A DNA stretch of 64,000 bases from Neodiprion pinetum (taxonomy: Eukaryota; Arthropoda; Insecta; Hymenoptera; Diprionidae), in NCBI RefSeq assembly GCF_021155775.2, contig NC_060234.1, forward strand, positions 35,337,026-35,401,025, written 5' to 3'. Below are positions 61,301 through 64,000 of the stretch, one piece after another. A program made the translations under genes and the position numbers. How positions within the stretch are numbered: the stretch's first letter is position 1; the number at the start of each line of letters is the position of its first letter. The notes below the pieces were generated by a model. The model had not been told where the DNA came from, did no database searches, and was given only the letters and a program-made list of their open reading frames with translations.

Positions 61301-64000
61301 AGGTCCTGGAGGATGGCGGGTCGCTCACTGCCTATGGATCGACGGAAAGACGAGCGGATGTTTCGGTAATTTCTAAATACGGAGTCTCGCTGCTCGACGA
61401 TTCGCCGCTCGGTAACATCCTGATTTAGCAGAGCGCAGGTTCATCGCGAAAACGTGCAATCGAGCAGCGAATCGATGCTCGGTTTCGACCGTCGTGAACC
61501 GAAGCCTCGTCGCGTCGTGACGTTTCGAGAGGATCCGGCCGTCTAGCGAGGCCGTAACTTATCCGGGACAGGTGCAGAAGCTTGAGTACCTCGGTTCGCC
61601 GTGCAAACTGCAGACGGGAATTGCATTTAGAATTTATCTCTTGCGGATGTCGGCTTCTCCGACAGTCAGTAATTCCTCAAATTTCCGCCCGACAACGGCT
61701 TCTTCGGGCAAACCGGGGCTGCACGGTTCGGGCAACAAGTTGGTATAACCAAATGTCGGATGTCTCTGCAGTCCTGATCTCGTTGTCGCTTGTACACGAT
61801 CAAACTGAGCTTGCAGAGCCAGAATATCGGTCCATTCCACCGTTGAACTCCCAAAGACCGTCAAAAAATTACCGAGCGTTTTGTCGAAGACTGCACCAAC
61901 GGATAACCGAGTGACATACCATGGGTTCGTGTTACGAAGTGTTCCTGAAACCAACGCGGAACATTGATCCGGCAGAAGATGTTCCGGATAATAAGTCTTC
62001 CTAACGGCCCGAGAAGAACGGAGTCCATATTTACATGGGGCCAGTTGAGACCGCGAAACTAGACAGCCGACAGTGTGAGATCATGGATCAGATTAGTCAA
62101 AGGTGATCTAGCGCGGATCTGAGGGCCGGGGATTCGGAATAAGGTAGACGACAGTTCGAAGGCTTTGGTTGAACTGACAATGAACCAGGACGACGGGAGG
62201 CGGTGTTCTATAGCCCTGCAGTCACTCACTTGTTGAAATCTTATCTGCGATCGTTGCCACCGCTGGAGAGAAACTTATACTATCCACCTGACAAAGACAG
62301 GTTGAGTACGAGACGGAAGAACGTCGCTTAACTTGCGGCGACGTTTGCGGTAATTCGGTGCTAACTATTCTCACGATTACCGCAACTTCTCGTTTACGGT
62401 TCAGTTTAGATCAAACTAATTGTCATTCGGAGTCTCAGGGCGAGGCTAGGCAAGGCTCTTCGCGTTTAACTTGAGATGAGGATCTCGGTCGTATGAGAAA
62501 ATCAAATTTAAACATCGATCGAGGAAGAAATCTCCTTCAAGAAACGAAATAATTCGCGTACGGTGAATCTATCCGTGAATACCGAACCGTTTATGCTCAG
62601 ACCATAAAAGTATTTTATCCTCGTTTCAATCCAAATTTTTCTTAGGGTAGCTGTTTCATATCCACCGCTAAGCTTGTTGAGCGTGTATAGATAATCGCGC
62701 TGAAAAAACCGGACCTACAAAGTTGCTTGAATTCCTCGCTAACTTCAGGAGGGGAGAATTCGGTGTAAACGGTACAACTGTTAGGTACTTTTTTTTCGGA
62801 GTAAAGCCCAACCGGAAATACGAACGAGGAGTCCCCGATTATAGGATCGATTTCACCATTGCGTTGTCCGTTATCCTTGCCTCTTGAAAAAAATAAATAA
62901 ATAAGGTTACCAGGAACTCGGCGTTTCGCCTAAATACTGAAGGAGTGACATTGGCGTTAGGGAGCTTGTAATTTTCTCGTGACACAACTGCTGAACGGCG
63001 TATTTCAAGCTGGTTGACCCGGCACGTTCGTTCAAACAGCGGCATTTCTTCAATGCACATCGTATTACACGTTGCGAAACACGGAAATGTAATAGCGTAA
63101 ACACGATACTCCAATTATCGCGAGTTGCGAAATGCTGAAAAATAGACCCGCACGAGTGTGATGTGTTTATTCGAAACACCATTCGATTATCGACGTTTCT
63201 TTTCCCACCGTCTGATACGAATAACGTACGAAATGAATGAATGCTGTCTGTGGATATCGATGAGAAAAATCATGTACGGCAACCGTACAATTTCCGTAAA
63301 TCTATTCCTAGTTGTAAAAATTTCTAAACCCACGATTTTGATAGGAAATCTCAGCACTTCACCCGGAAATTAAAACTCGCAAGTGAACTTCTGTATAAAT
63401 ATTCAAGTTTAGACCCGTGAAGAATAAAATTTTGCAGTATGTTATTAATTTTATGATGTGCAGCTGGCAAAACCGGCATGGCAACGACTCGTATTTCAAC
63501 AAACAATCAACAAGACGACGTGCGAATATCATTCCTTCTCGGTATTATATAACAGTGATGCTTTAGTGATCCTGATTCTTAGTCGAACCAACGGCGTTGC
63601 TGCAATGATTCTTGTACCAAGGTAAGATCTGTTTTTCATTTCAATCTTCACTATCTTTCCACTGGACATTGTGAATGTCGTTCGATAATTTATCCTCTCT
63701 TTAATTGTCAATGAACTTTGTTACACTTTAAAGCATACATACAATTACACAAGACTTGCCGTTGTTGAATGTTTGGAAGTATTTCTCTTCGGCCACAAAT
63801 ATTTTAATGATACGAACAATTTATCATTGTAAGTTGGTAAATAATTTCAAGCTTTATATCAGTCCAGATGTATGCTGTTGCTTCATTTACATCACGTGAA
63901 TCGTGCAATTTTTAAACTTTACGCTCACACCTTTAGTTTTCGAAATTTGGTGACTCACGTTATCCGGCAATTCCAAGTTTCACTCATCCTTATCGACACT

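Larger units (their letters stand above)
44103..64000. other. Non-coding stretch downstream of the K2P gene
   Basis: This includes the K2P 3'UTR, whose end could not be placed. GC falls sharply after about 44300. AT-rich microsatellites are common between 44.8 and 51.5 kb. No frame from 44103 to the window end shows a known domain; those at 46774, 47730, 53451, 61019 and 61582 lack splice context and codon bias. Two strong short inverted repeats (57097-57117 and 58293-58315) and one weak exon-like frame (54495-54710) are listed separately. Confidence 0.5.

Overview
The window is eukaryotic nuclear DNA from an arthropod, most likely an insect. The evidence is GT-AG split genes, a CYP4-type cytochrome P450, a two-pore-domain (K2P) potassium channel exon, a CsRn1-type Ty3/gypsy retrotransposon with a tRNA-Trp primer site, long AT-rich gene-free stretches and many microsatellites. 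The order is not certain. Hymenoptera, perhaps a sawfly, is an impression only. No rRNA, tRNA, CRISPR array or bacterial-type operon was recognised.

Layout: 1-6507 holds no recognisable gene. A complete LTR retrotransposon on the minus strand (6512-10944) has identical 360-bp LTRs, a perfect CAGT target duplication, an intact 1112-codon pol frame and a short gag that seems to have lost its capsid. Gag and pol are linked by a canonical -1 frameshift heptamer. 10949-17790 has no recognised gene. A complete 12-exon P450 gene (515 codons) lies on the minus strand at 17791-20834, with a probable 5'UTR intron filled by a (GTT/AAC)n microsatellite. Between about 21 and 42 kb there is a Penelope-like fragment with a hammerhead-like core, a hAT-like MITE, a foldback repeat and simple repeats, but no certain gene. 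At 42772 the terminal exon of a K2P channel begins on the plus strand. It is the only very GC-rich block in the window. Its frame reaches a TGA at 43578-43580 and then stays open in the same frame, with the same strong GC3 codon bias, for another 173 codons to a TGA at 44100-44102. A perfect 7-bp stem-loop starts two bases after the first TGA. 44103-64000 is non-coding as far as can be seen, with AT-rich microsatellites.

The most interesting signals are the candidate stop-codon readthrough in the K2P gene with its stem-loop, the non-consensus first K+ filter (G-Y-S) in the same exon, the P450 whose I-helix has lost the family's conserved Glu and acid-alcohol pair although the gene is otherwise intact, and the young capsid-less LTR element with its G GGA AAC shift site. 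The two host genes have no evident functional link. Upstream exons of the K2P gene were not found and may lie in or before the long region preceding 42772.
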